Assembly (NCBI GenBank): GCA_002383105.1
Contig: DFXC01000023.1
Location: 35,904-43,353 of the forward strand
DNA: 7,450 nt
Reading direction: 5' to 3'
Source: Hyphomicrobiaceae bacterium UBA4118
GTDB lineage: Bacteria; Pseudomonadota; Alphaproteobacteria; Rhizobiales; Methyloligellaceae
Shown here: positions 1 through 6,737 of the stretch, in pieces
How the letters are laid out: every line of letters starts with the position of its first letter
Position numbering within the stretch: position 1 is the stretch's first letter
Notes under the pieces: model-generated
Database searches by the model: none
Seen by the model: only the letters and a program-made list of their open reading frames with translations
What the model was told of the DNA's origin: nothing
Position numbers and translations under genes: made by a program

Positions 1-1662
1 CCCGCCGCCCCCCCCGCCAGTGCCGCCGCTCGCGCTGTTGTCAGTGGTGCGCGGCTGCTCAAATCCCCAAAAATCGGTGGGCGCCGGAGCGGCTTTCCTC
101 GCCTTGCGAAGCTGGACCTCGTTGGCGTTTCCGTCGGGGTCGGTGACCACCACCGAGACGGCCTGCCAGTTCCATTGGGCGGCTGCCGGCCCCCAGCTAT
201 GGGGCTCGATGGAGAGGACCTTGTTGGCGCGAATGTCGACGATGGCCACATATTCGAGGCTGGTGTCCTGCCCTTCACCAAAGTCGCCCGCGTAGTACTG
301 CAGCAGCCCGATGCCGGACAACGCGTCCTTCAACTGCTTCCATTCCACGATCCTGGGCTTGCCCGAGCCGAACATCTCAAGCTCGACCCTGAGGGAGGCG
401 TATTTCGGGTTGCTGGCGATGTAGCGGCCCGACTCGGGCTCTTTGATCACCCAACCTGAGAGCGGCGGCCCCAAGGGCTGCCCCTCCTCCGGCGGCACCT
501 CTTGGCCAAGGCGCTGCAGCGCGTCGCGGCTCTCGGTCTGAAACGGGTCTTGCGCAAGCGCCGCGTTGTAATCGGCGATCGCCTCATCGTTACGGGTCAG
601 CGCCTCGTAGACATTTCCCCTGACGCGCAAAGCGAGCGGATCGTTGGACGCGATCTGGAGCGCCTCATTGACGTCGCCCAGCGCATCGTCATTGGCCTCG
701 GCCTGAAGTCTTGCCGACGCGCGCATGGCGTAAGCCTTGACATTCTTGGGATCGATCTCGATGGCGCGGGTCAAATCGCCGATGGCATCGTCGAAGCGGC
801 GGGTCTGGGTGAACACAATGCCGCGCTCGATATAGGCGTCGGCGAGGTCGGGCTTCAGTTCGATCGCCTTGTTCAGGTCGTCCAAGGCCGGGTTGAATTT
901 CTTGTCGCCCGCGTAGGCCCGGGCGCGCAGTAGCAGGAGATCGGCATTGGGCTGATCGGGTTCGAGCGTGAGGGCCTGGGTCGCATCGTCGGAAGCTTCC
1001 TTGTACATGGCGATGGCGAGGTAGGCCTGGGCGCGATTGTCGTAGGCCGCAGCATATTTCGGGTTGAGGGTGACGGCGCGGGTCAGGTCCCGCACCGCGG
1101 CGTGATAGCGCTTGAGTTCGGAATGGGCCTTGCCGCGTCCGTTGAACGGCACCGCGCTCGTCGGCATCAGCTCAACGGCCTTGCGGAAATCCTGGAAGGC
1201 GGGCTCGTATTGGCCAAGGGTGGCGTGGGCGTTGCCCCGGTTGTTGTAGGCCGCACCGTAATTCGGTGAAAGCGCGATCGCCCGGTCGAAATCCTTCACC
1301 CCTTCGTCGGGGTGGCCGAGATCCATCAACGCGTTGCCCCGGTTGTTGTAGACGGTGGCATTATCGGGGGCGAGCTGGATCGACTTGTTGAAATCGTCGA
1401 TCGCTTCTTTGGTCTGCTTCAGCCGCCATTTGGCGATGCCGCGATCGCTGTAGATGCTCGCCTCGATGAAATCCGCAATCTCAGGGGCCGCCAGCGCCTC
1501 GTCGTAAGCGGCTATGGCCTTGTCATACTGCCCGCGCATGAGCGCCGCGGCGCCCTCGCGGGCGCGTAGAAGCGTCTTGTCTTCATCGGCGCTGGCGCCG
1601 GCTGAGGCGAGCGCGATAAGGACGAGAATGAGCCCGGAAAGCTTAATCCGTGTCGATTGCAT
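1..1662 (-). CDS. Exported TPR-repeat protein, C-terminus cut by window edge
   Basis: Reading leftward from an ATG at 1662, the frame stays open to base 1, giving at least 554 residues. An in-frame TGA three codons upstream makes this ATG the first possible start; no strong Shine-Dalgarno precedes it. Residues 1-25 look like a Sec signal peptide (positive RIK, hydrophobic core LILVLIALA, cleavage near ASA|DE). About ten tandem ~34-residue tetratricopeptide units run from about residue 33 to 378. They show recurring YNNRGNA-type first helices and DFDRAIAL-type second helices ending in a proline about every 34 residues. Residues ~385-554 form a different, tryptophan-containing part (SGWVIKEPESGRYIASNP, EPHSWGPAAAQWNW) that I do not recognise, ending in SGGTGGGGGG. 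TPR arrays bind proteins, so a periplasmic scaffold or adaptor is the reasonable inference; the partner is unknown. It lies 107 bp downstream of nnr on the same strand. Confident for an exported TPR protein, not for function. Confidence 0.85.
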   Translation of the reverse strand, partial: MQSTRIKLSGLILVLIALASAGASADEDKTLLRAREGAAALMRGQYDKAIAAYDEALAAPEIADFIEASIYSDRGIAKWRLKQTKEAIDDFNKSIQLAPDNATVYNNRGNALMDLGHPDEGVKDFDRAIALSPNYGAAYNNRGNAHATLGQYEPAFQDFRKAVELMPTSAVPFNGRGKAHSELKRYHAAVRDLTRAVTLNPKYAAAYDNRAQAYLAIAMYKEASDDATQALTLEPDQPNADLLLLRARAYAGDKKFNPALDDLNKAIELKPDLADAYIERGIVFTQTRRFDDAIGDLTRAIEIDPKNVKAYAMRASARLQAEANDDALGDVNEALQIASNDPLALRVRGNVYEALTRNDEAIADYNAALAQDPFQTESRDALQRLGQEVPPEEGQPLGPPLSGWVIKEPESGRYIASNPKYASLRVELEMFGSGKPRIVEWKQLKDALSGIGLLQYYAGDFGEGQDTSLEYVAIVDIRANKVLSIEPHSWGPAAAQWNWQAVSVVVTDPDGNANEVQLRKARKAAPAPTDFWGFEQPRTTDNSASGGTGGGGGG

Positions 1663-1726
1663 TGGCGGTCAGGGAACCCGCTCCCCCACAAACCTAGCCT
1701 CTCATGTCCCCCATAAGGTCGGAGTG

Positions 1727-1732
1727 TGTCAA
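1727..1732 (-). promoter_or_regulatory. Possible -35 element for the TPR gene
   Basis: On the minus strand this site reads TTGACA, a perfect -35 hexamer, 64 bp upstream of the TPR gene's ATG and inside the 107-bp gap after nnr. At the usual 17-base spacing the -10 position reads GGACAT, which matches poorly. The call therefore rests on the -35 alone. Alphaproteobacterial -10 elements are often weakly conserved, so the TPR gene could have its own promoter rather than depend on read-through from nnr. No good intrinsic terminator for nnr is visible in the same gap. Confidence 0.3.
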
Positions 1733-1769
1733 CAAAGGGTCACCAAGCCGTCTCGGGGAGGCTATTTTC

Positions 1770-3269
1770 CTACGTTTTCTTGCTCCGGGCAGAGGCATCC
1801 CCGGCAAGCTCGCGCAGCGCCGGCGGCAGCATCTCCGGCAAATCCTCAGCGATCAGACCCGGCCCGAAGACGCGGGCTGCCGCCCCATGCAGCCAGACCG
1901 CGGCGCTTGTCCCCTCAAACGCCGACATCCCTTGGGCGAGCAGCCCGAGAACCATGCCGGCCAGCACGTCGCCGGTGCCGGCGGTGGCAAGCCATGGGCT
2001 CGTGGTCGCGTTGATCGAGGCGGTGCCGTCGGGGGCGGCGACCACGGTGTCTGAGCCCTTGAGCGCGATGACGGCGCCCGATCTCGACGAAGCTTCCCGC
2101 GCCCGCTCGAGCTTGGAGACGGACGGAAGGTCGCCGAACAGCCGCGCGAACTCACCGTCATGGGGCGTGAGCACGACCGGGGCGGCGCGCGATCGGATGG
2201 CGGCGAACAGCGGCCCTGGGGCCTCGGCAAAGGAGGTGAGCGCATCGGCGTCGAGCACGATAGCGGCCTTCGAGGCAAGAGCGGCAAGCACCATCTCCTT
2301 GGTGCGCTCCCCTCCCCCCACGCCAGGCCCGATCAACACCGCGTTCTTGCGCGGATCGGCGAGGAGACTCGTGAGCGCGCGCGCGTCATCGGCCTCGCGC
2401 ACCATGATGGCGGTGAGCTGAGAGGCATTGACGGCGATGGCGTCCCGTGGGCTTGCGACCGTGACGAGGCCAGCGCCCGCCCGCAGCGCGCCACGGGCGG
2501 CGAGCCGCGCGGCTCCTGTGCTATAGACGGGCCCCGACACCACGACGGCATGGCCGCGCGCATATTTGTGGCTTTCCGGCTTCGGCCAGGGAAAGCGTGC
2601 GAGCCAGAGCGGGGGCGCATTGACGAAGGTCTTAGACGCAATCGTGTCGAGCACGCTCTGCGGAACGCCGATCTCGGCGAGCTTCACCTCTCCGCAATGC
2701 GCCTTCCCCGGCAAGAGCAAATGCCCCGGCTTCAGACGGAAGAAGGTCACGGTCGCGACCGCGCGGATGGCGGTGCCCTTGACCGCGCCAGTGGTGCCGT
2801 CGATGCCGCTCGGCACGTCGACCGCCAGCACGGGAAGACCGGAAGCGTTCACGCCATCGATCAAAGCGGCAAGCTCCCCTTCGATCGGGCGAGAGAGACC
2901 CGCTCCGAAGAGAGCGTCGATCACGACATCGGCGCTGGCGAGAATGTCTGGACGAAGCGGCTCGCGCGCGCCGCTCCAGCGTTTGGCCATGGCGGCAGCA
3001 TCCATGGGCAAGCGCGCCGGATCGCCGTTGAAGCCGAGCCTAACCTTGTAGCCGCGCTCCTTGAGGTGGCGCGCCGCGACGAAGCCATCGCCGCCATTGT
3101 TGCCGGGGCCGCATAGGACTGCGACGGTGCCAGCATCGGGAAAGCGGCGAGACAGCTCCTCGGCCACGGCGCGCCCGGCGTTCTCCATGAGCACCTCGCC
3201 CGGCACCCCACCCTCGATGGTGAGACGATCGGCGCGTGCCATTTCCTCTGCGGTCAAAAGCTCGATCAT
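1770..3269 (-). CDS. nnr: Bifunctional NAD(P)HX epimerase / ADP-dependent NAD(P)HX dehydratase
   Basis: This 499-residue protein repairs hydrated NADH and NADPH in the cytoplasm. The N-terminal domain epimerises R- and S-NAD(P)HX, and the C-terminal ribokinase-like domain dehydrates the S form using ADP. Residues ~1-215 are the YjeF_N/NnrE domain: an opening MIELLTAEEM, GPGNNGGDG at 54-62, DALFGAG from 118, and VDVPSGIDG at 150-158. Residues ~225-495 are the NnrD domain: HKYARGHAVVVSG, IGPGVGGG, VLDADAL, LTPHDGEFARLF, and the nucleotide/catalytic loop AGTGDVLAG with Asp434. Length fits the fused bacterial Nnr. I chose the ATG at 3269 because MIELLTAEEM is the family's normal beginning. An in-frame TTG at 3353 would add 28 residues with no family resemblance, and a TAA lies three codons above it. 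The gene is divergent from glnB and ends 107 bp before the TPR gene. Nothing appears broken. Confidence 0.95.
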   Translation of the reverse strand: MIELLTAEEMARADRLTIEGGVPGEVLMENAGRAVAEELSRRFPDAGTVAVLCGPGNNGGDGFVAARHLKERGYKVRLGFNGDPARLPMDAAAMAKRWSGAREPLRPDILASADVVIDALFGAGLSRPIEGELAALIDGVNASGLPVLAVDVPSGIDGTTGAVKGTAIRAVATVTFFRLKPGHLLLPGKAHCGEVKLAEIGVPQSVLDTIASKTFVNAPPLWLARFPWPKPESHKYARGHAVVVSGPVYSTGAARLAARGALRAGAGLVTVASPRDAIAVNASQLTAIMVREADDARALTSLLADPRKNAVLIGPGVGGGERTKEMVLAALASKAAIVLDADALTSFAEAPGPLFAAIRSRAAPVVLTPHDGEFARLFGDLPSVSKLERAREASSRSGAVIALKGSDTVVAAPDGTASINATTSPWLATAGTGDVLAGMVLGLLAQGMSAFEGTSAAVWLHGAAARVFGPGLIAEDLPEMLPPALRELAGDASARSKKT

Positions 3270-3475
3270 GGTTTCCCGCTCATCGCCGGATAGAGCGCTT
3301 GGTTGTAGAGCAAAGGCGCGGCGGAGAAGCAAATCATGGCGCAGGTCCTGCAAATCTGCTTAATCCTTATGCAATTAGCCTAAGACTTGAGCAGCGATGC
3401 CTTGCCCGCCGCCTCCGACCTCCGCCCGATCGTCATAGAGCCTTGAAACGAGAGACAAAACTTGCGCGCAGAGGA

Positions 3476-3492
3476 TTGGCATAGGGCGTGCT
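3476..3492 (+). promoter_or_regulatory. Sigma-54 (-24/-12) promoter of glnBA
   Basis: The site reads TTGGCATAGGGCGTGCT. Against the RpoN consensus YTGGCACGRNNNTTGCW it matches 11 of 14 specified positions. The essential GG (3478-3479) and GC (3490-3491) are present at exactly the required 12-base offset. Transcription would start near 3503, giving a leader of about 77 nt before glnB. Sigma-54 promoters driven by NtrC are well documented in front of glnBA in rhizobia and Azospirillum, so position and orientation both fit. The expected behaviour, as inference, is induction under nitrogen limitation. A sigma-70 promoter may coexist, but I could not identify one. Confidence 0.7.
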
Positions 3493-3543
3493 TCGGCTGG
3501 CCCACAGTGTTGCGAGATAACGGACGGAAGCGCGCGCGGCTAA

Positions 3544-3918
<375 letters not shown>

Positions 3919-4014
3919 CGAGGATGGCCACCCGAACACCGGCAAGGCGCGGGCCGGAGCAGAGTCTATTCCGCCGCCAACATCACCAAGGGCGGCATCA
4001 TGATGCAAAGGACA

Positions 4015-4020
4015 GGGGAG
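4015..4020 (+). promoter_or_regulatory. Ribosome binding site of glnA
   Basis: A purine-rich GGGGAG ends four bases before the ATG at 4025, and an AGGA lies a little further up (from 4009). The closeness of GGGGAG is slightly tight, but no alternative start nearby fits the conserved glutamine synthetase N-terminus. Confidence 0.55.
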
Positions 4021-4024
4021 TACG

Positions 4025-5434
4025 ATGGCAGACGCTAAGAGTGTGACCAAGAAGATCAAGGACGAGGAGATCAAGTACGTCGACCTGCGCTTCACCGATC
4101 CGCGGGGCAAGATGCAGCATCTCACCATGGACCCCAGGGAGATGGACGAGGACGCGTTTAACGACGGGATCATGTTCGACGGCTCGTCAATCGCCGGTTG
4201 GAAGGTGATCAACGAGTCGGACATGAAGCTGATGCCGGACCCAAATTCGGCCGTGCTCGACCCGTTCTTTGCGCAAAGCACGCTGGCGGTGTTCTGCGAT
4301 GTGCTTGAGCCCTTGACCAACGAACCCTATGAGCGCGATCCGCGCGGCATCGCCGGCAAGGCCGAAGCCTATCTTAAGCAGACGGGCCTCGGCGACACGG
4401 CCGTGTTCGGCCCGGAGGCGGAGTTCTTCGTCTTCGACGACGTCCGCTTTGCCGCCGAGCCGTTCAATTGCGGCTACAAGATCGACTCGATCGAGCTGCC
4501 GACCAACACCGACACCGAATATGAGATGGGCAATCTCGGTCACCGGCCGCGCACCAAGGGTGGCTACTTCCCGGTGCCGCCGATCGACTCGGCACAAGAT
4601 CTCCGCTCCGAGATGCTTTCGGTGATGGCCGACATGGGCGTGGTCACCGAGAAGCACCATCACGAGGTGGGCGCCGCCCAGCACGAGCTCGGCATCAAGT
4701 TCGGCCCGCTGGTCAAGCTGGCCGACTCCATGCAGATCTACAAATATGTCATCCACCAGGTGGCGCAGGTCTACGGCAAGACCGCCTGCTTCATGCCGAA
4801 ACCGATCTTCGGCGACAACGGCTCGGGCATGCATACGCACCAGTCGATCTGGAAGGACGGCAAGCCGATGTTCGCCGGCGACAAATACGCCGACCTTTCC
4901 GAAATGGCGCTGTTCTATATCGGCGGCATCCTGAAGCATGCCAAGGCGCTCAACGCCTACACCAACCCACTCACCAACTCCTACAAGCGGCTGGTGCCGG
5001 GCTACGAGGCGCCGGTGCTGCTCGCCTACTCCTCGCGCAACCGCTCTGCCTCGTGCCGCATTCCGCTCGGCTCGGGACCCAAGGCCAAGCGCGTCGAGGT
5101 GCGGTTTCCGGATCCCGGCGCCAATCCCTATCTCGCCTTCGCCGCCATGCTCATGGCGGGGCTGGACGGCATCGCCAACAAGCTCCATCCCGGCCATCCG
5201 ATCGACAAGAACCTCTACGACTTGCCGCCGGAGGAGCTGGAGAAAGTGCCGACCGTGTGCGGCTCGCTGCGCCAGGCTTGCGAGGAGCTCGACGCGGACC
5301 GCGCCTTCCTGAAGAAGGGCAACGTCTTCACCGACGACGCGATCGACTCCTATCTCGAGCTCAAGATGGAAGAGGTGGAGCGCTTCGAGATGATGCCCCA
5401 CCCCATCGAGTTCGACATGTATTACAGCGTCTGA
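4025..5434 (+). CDS. glnA: Glutamine synthetase type I
   Basis: At 469 residues this matches bacterial GSI-beta enzymes, cytoplasmic dodecamers that make glutamine from glutamate, ammonia and ATP. Visible signatures in order are [10 protein letters not shown] at 50-59 with Asp52, metal/glutamate ligands in FGPEAEFF at 128-135 (Glu131, Glu133), [20 protein letters not shown] from 265 (His270), [17 protein letters not shown], and [10 protein letters not shown] followed by [14 protein letters not shown]. Tyr398 in NLYDLPPEE is the adenylylation site, so the enzyme should be covalently inhibited by GlnE when nitrogen is plentiful, with upstream PII as the signal. It ends with the usual FDMYYSV. 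The gene sits 106 bp after glnB and is followed 33 bp later by a strong terminator, so glnBA forms a closed two-gene unit. No missing residue or frame problem is seen. Confidence 0.98.
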   Translation: MADAKSVTKKIKDEEIKYVDLRFTDPRGKMQHLTMDPREMDEDAFNDGIMFDGSSIAGWKVINESDMKLMPDPNSAVLDPFFAQSTLAVFCDVLEPLTNEPYERDPRGIAGKAEAYLKQTGLGDTAVFGPEAEFFVFDDVRFAAEPFNCGYKIDSIELPTNTDTEYEMGNLGHRPRTKGGYFPVPPIDSAQDLRSEMLSVMADMGVVTEKHHHEVGAAQHELGIKFGPLVKLADSMQIYKYVIHQVAQVYGKTACFMPKPIFGDNGSGMHTHQSIWKDGKPMFAGDKYADLSEMALFYIGGILKHAKALNAYTNPLTNSYKRLVPGYEAPVLLAYSSRNRSASCRIPLGSGPKAKRVEVRFPDPGANPYLAFAAMLMAGLDGIANKLHPGHPIDKNLYDLPPEELEKVPTVCGSLRQACEELDADRAFLKKGNVFTDDAIDSYLELKMEEVERFEMMPHPIEFDMYYSV

Positions 5435-5467
5435 CGAAACGCGAAGGACACTGACCGGGAAAAAAGA

Positions 5468-5503
5468 TGGGGCGGCCGCTTTAGGGACGGCCGCCCCACT
5501 TTT
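5468..5503. terminator. Rho-independent terminator after glnA, probably bidirectional
   Basis: A perfect 11-bp stem, TGGGGCGGCCG (5468-5478) paired with CGGCCGCCCCA (5488-5498), encloses a 9-base loop. It is followed by CTTTT (5499-5503) in the glnA direction. On the other side an A-tract (from 5460) becomes TCTTTTTT when read on the minus strand. The same hairpin can therefore stop the oncoming small membrane-protein gene, which ends at 5606. Confidence 0.88.
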
Positions 5504-5605
5504 GCCCGGCCTGCCGACCTTGCGCTTGTCCCGCGTTCCCCCGTCGGACGCAGAAGCGAAGGTCCCCCGCCAGGCTCCCCCAAACTCGGTTCGGATCGAG
5601 CCCGC

Positions 5606-5902
5606 TTACATCAAATAGAACGCCGCGTAGACGAGCCCCCCGAATAGGATGGTGTAGAACCACGACTTGTGATCCTGGTACCAACCGTCGACCATCGACG
5701 GCAGTCCGAAGACCACGAAGCGGCAAAGCGAAAGGGTGATGAGAGTCGCGACCGCCGCAAGCAACCAGAACGCCACGTCGCTTGCTTGCCCGCTCTGGCC
5801 GGCACCGACCAGAAGCACCTGGGCGTCGCTCGTGCCGATGTTGATGGCCGCCCAGACCGATGAGGCTGCCAGCGCCACCAACATGGCGTAACGGATCAAC
5901 AT
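5606..5902 (-). CDS. Small three-helix membrane protein of unknown function
   Basis: This 98-residue protein is not one I recognise. It has three hydrophobic stretches: residues 1-23 (MLIRYAMLVALAASSVWAA, a first helix or signal anchor), 43-67 (VAFWLLAAVATLITLSLCRF) and 82-98 (FYTILFGGLVYAAFYLM). A polar 24-42 linker contains GAGQSGQASD. A short loop with charged residues, PSMVDGWYQDHKSW, sits between the last two helices. This suggests an inner-membrane protein. The ATG at 5902 has AGAGGG directly against it, which is too close for an ideal ribosome binding site; Met7 is an alternative start. Evidence that it is a real gene is the membrane-protein composition, a clean stop, its orientation toward a bidirectional terminator, and the lack of a competing frame. 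It stands alone between glnA and the intergenic repeat, so context gives no function. Confidence 0.7.
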   Translation of the reverse strand: MLIRYAMLVALAASSVWAAINIGTSDAQVLLVGAGQSGQASDVAFWLLAAVATLITLSLCRFVVFGLPSMVDGWYQDHKSWFYTILFGGLVYAAFYLM

Positions 5903-5993
5903 CCCTCTATGAACCCCGCCGCTTTTGAGATGAATTTTAGGAGCGGCCCGTAAAGAAACGGGAAAGCGGTACGCTTAAGGCGAGGTTAATAAG

Positions 5994-6088
5994 CCCTCAT
6001 GCTGAGGAGCGGCCTTAAGGCCGCGTCTCGAAGCACGAGGCGTCCCCCTTCGAGACGGCCGCGTTCCGCGGCCTCCTCAGGGTGAGGG
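5994..6088. repeat. Cloverleaf-like palindromic intergenic repeat
   Basis: This 95-bp element folds on itself at several levels. The outer arms pair CCCTCA, then CTGAGGAG, on the left (from 5994) with CTCCTCAG and TGAGGG on the right (to 6088). Inside are three local hairpins: GGCCTTAAGGCC (6011-6022); CGTCTCGAAG (6024-6033) with CTTCGAGACG (6048-6057) around a 14-base loop; and GGCCGCG (6057-6063) with CGCGGCC (6067-6073) around TTC. From memory, elements with CTGAGGAG, CGTCTCGAAG and CTTCGAGACG blocks are scattered in intergenic DNA of Bradyrhizobium relatives and other Hyphomicrobiales. That makes this a REP/RIME-like element rather than a unique site. It lies 91 bp before the membrane-protein gene and 16 bp past the stop of the redoxin gene, so it could also act as that gene's terminator or an mRNA end. 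Confidence 0.8.
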
Positions 6089-6104
6089 ATGAGCTCAGAG
6101 GAAA

Positions 6105-6659
6105 CTACGCCGCCTTCCACTTGATGGAGCAGCCGATCGATGGCGCCTGCTCACGCGGGCCGCGGCCCGTCAAAGCAACGCCTTTCATCGCCTCGAACAG
6201 GTCGCGGCGGACGCCCGCGTGAGCGGCCTCTTTGCGGCTCGCATCGAGACGCCCGCGATATTGCAGCTCGAGCTTGTCGTTAAAGCCGAAGAAGTCCGGC
6301 GTGCAGGCGGCGCCATAGGCCCGTGCGACATCTTGGCTCTCGTCGAATAGATAGGGAAAGCCGAAACGGTGCGCTTCAGCGAACCGCTTCATGTTGTCGA
6401 AGGAATCCTCCGGATAATGCACCGTGTCGTTGGAGGAGATGGCGACCGCGCTCACGCCGTAGGCTGCAAGCTCCTGCGCGTCGCGCACGATGCGGTCGAT
6501 CACCGCCTTGACGTAAGGGCAATGGTTGCAGATGAACATCACCAGCGTGCCCTTCGGCCCGCGCAAGGTCTCGAGGCTATGGCTCTTGCCGTCGACGCCC
6601 GGAAGCGTGAAGGCGGGCGCCTTCCAGCCGAAATCGCAAATCGGAGTCTCCTCCGCCAT
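6105..6659 (-). CDS. Peroxiredoxin/thioredoxin-like family protein
   Basis: This 184-residue protein has a thioredoxin fold of the AhpC/TSA-like group (the PRX-like type with an NHCP motif). It begins with the strand-turn CDFGWKAPAFTLPGVDGK, then LVMFICNHCPYVKAV, where Cys44 and Cys47 form CNHC at the start of the active-site helix. ISSND and ACTPDFFGF (119-127, with the expected cis-proline) follow, and the protein ends with the family-typical PSIGCSIKWK (Cys177). No signal peptide is present, so it should be cytoplasmic. Family knowledge suggests a thiol reductase or peroxidase role, but substrates of this subgroup are poorly defined. The ATG at 6659 is preceded by AGAGGA at good spacing, which fixes the start. 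It is divergent from the phosphatase gene, with only 78 bp between them, and ends 16 bp from the palindromic repeat. Fold confidence is high; precise activity is uncertain. Confidence 0.9.
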   Translation of the reverse strand: MAEETPICDFGWKAPAFTLPGVDGKSHSLETLRGPKGTLVMFICNHCPYVKAVIDRIVRDAQELAAYGVSAVAISSNDTVHYPEDSFDNMKRFAEAHRFGFPYLFDESQDVARAYGAACTPDFFGFNDKLELQYRGRLDASRKEAAHAGVRRDLFEAMKGVALTGRGPREQAPSIGCSIKWKAA

Positions 6660-6737
6660 CGCTTTTTCCTCTTCGCAAATCTGTCACGGCGCCGCACTAA
6701 TTTCAGCACCGTTTTACCCGCATGATGAGCCCCGCAT
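6660..6737. promoter_or_regulatory. Divergent promoter region, redoxin / phosphatase
   Basis: The 78 bp between the two divergent starts must hold or adjoin both promoters, but no clean -35/-10 pair stands out. It contains the redoxin ribosome binding site on the minus strand, an 8-bp palindrome CGGCGCCG (6687-6694), and CTGTCAC at 6681-6687. The last equals one half of a Pho box. The partner half-site at the 11-base offset (CCGCACT) matches poorly, so PhoB control is only a possibility. The phosphatase start has no strong Shine-Dalgarno. Confidence 0.35.

Noticed and set aside
502..933. 143-residue plus-strand frame opposite the TPR gene (and the similar frame at 1312-1569)
   Set aside because: Their repetitive translation merely mirrors the TPR repeats on the opposite strand.
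1663..1769. Possible terminator between nnr and the TPR gene
   Set aside because: Only 4-5 bp inverted matches around CTCCCCGAG are seen, with no T-run in the right place.
2160..3116. 318-residue plus-strand frame opposite nnr
   Set aside because: The antisense strand encodes a complete Nnr with all motifs, and this frame has low-complexity Arg/Gly/Ala/His composition only.
3497..3513. Second sigma-54-like site, CTGG...TTGC, just after the chosen one
   Set aside because: The distance between its GG (3499-3500) and GC (3512-3513) is 13 rather than 12 bases, one too long for a working -24/-12 element; the site at 3476-3492 has exact spacing.
3939..3996. Short stems in the glnB-glnA gap (CCGGC/GCCGG and GCCGCC/GGCGGC)
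   Set aside because: Stems of 5-6 bp with 9-12 base loops and no T-tract are expected by chance in GC-rich DNA and do not make a terminator or attenuator.
4187..5401. Long 404-residue open frame antisense to glnA
   Set aside because: It lies opposite the fully conserved glutamine synthetase frame. Its His/Val/Gly/Arg-rich translation is what high-GC codons give when read in reverse, and it resembles no protein.
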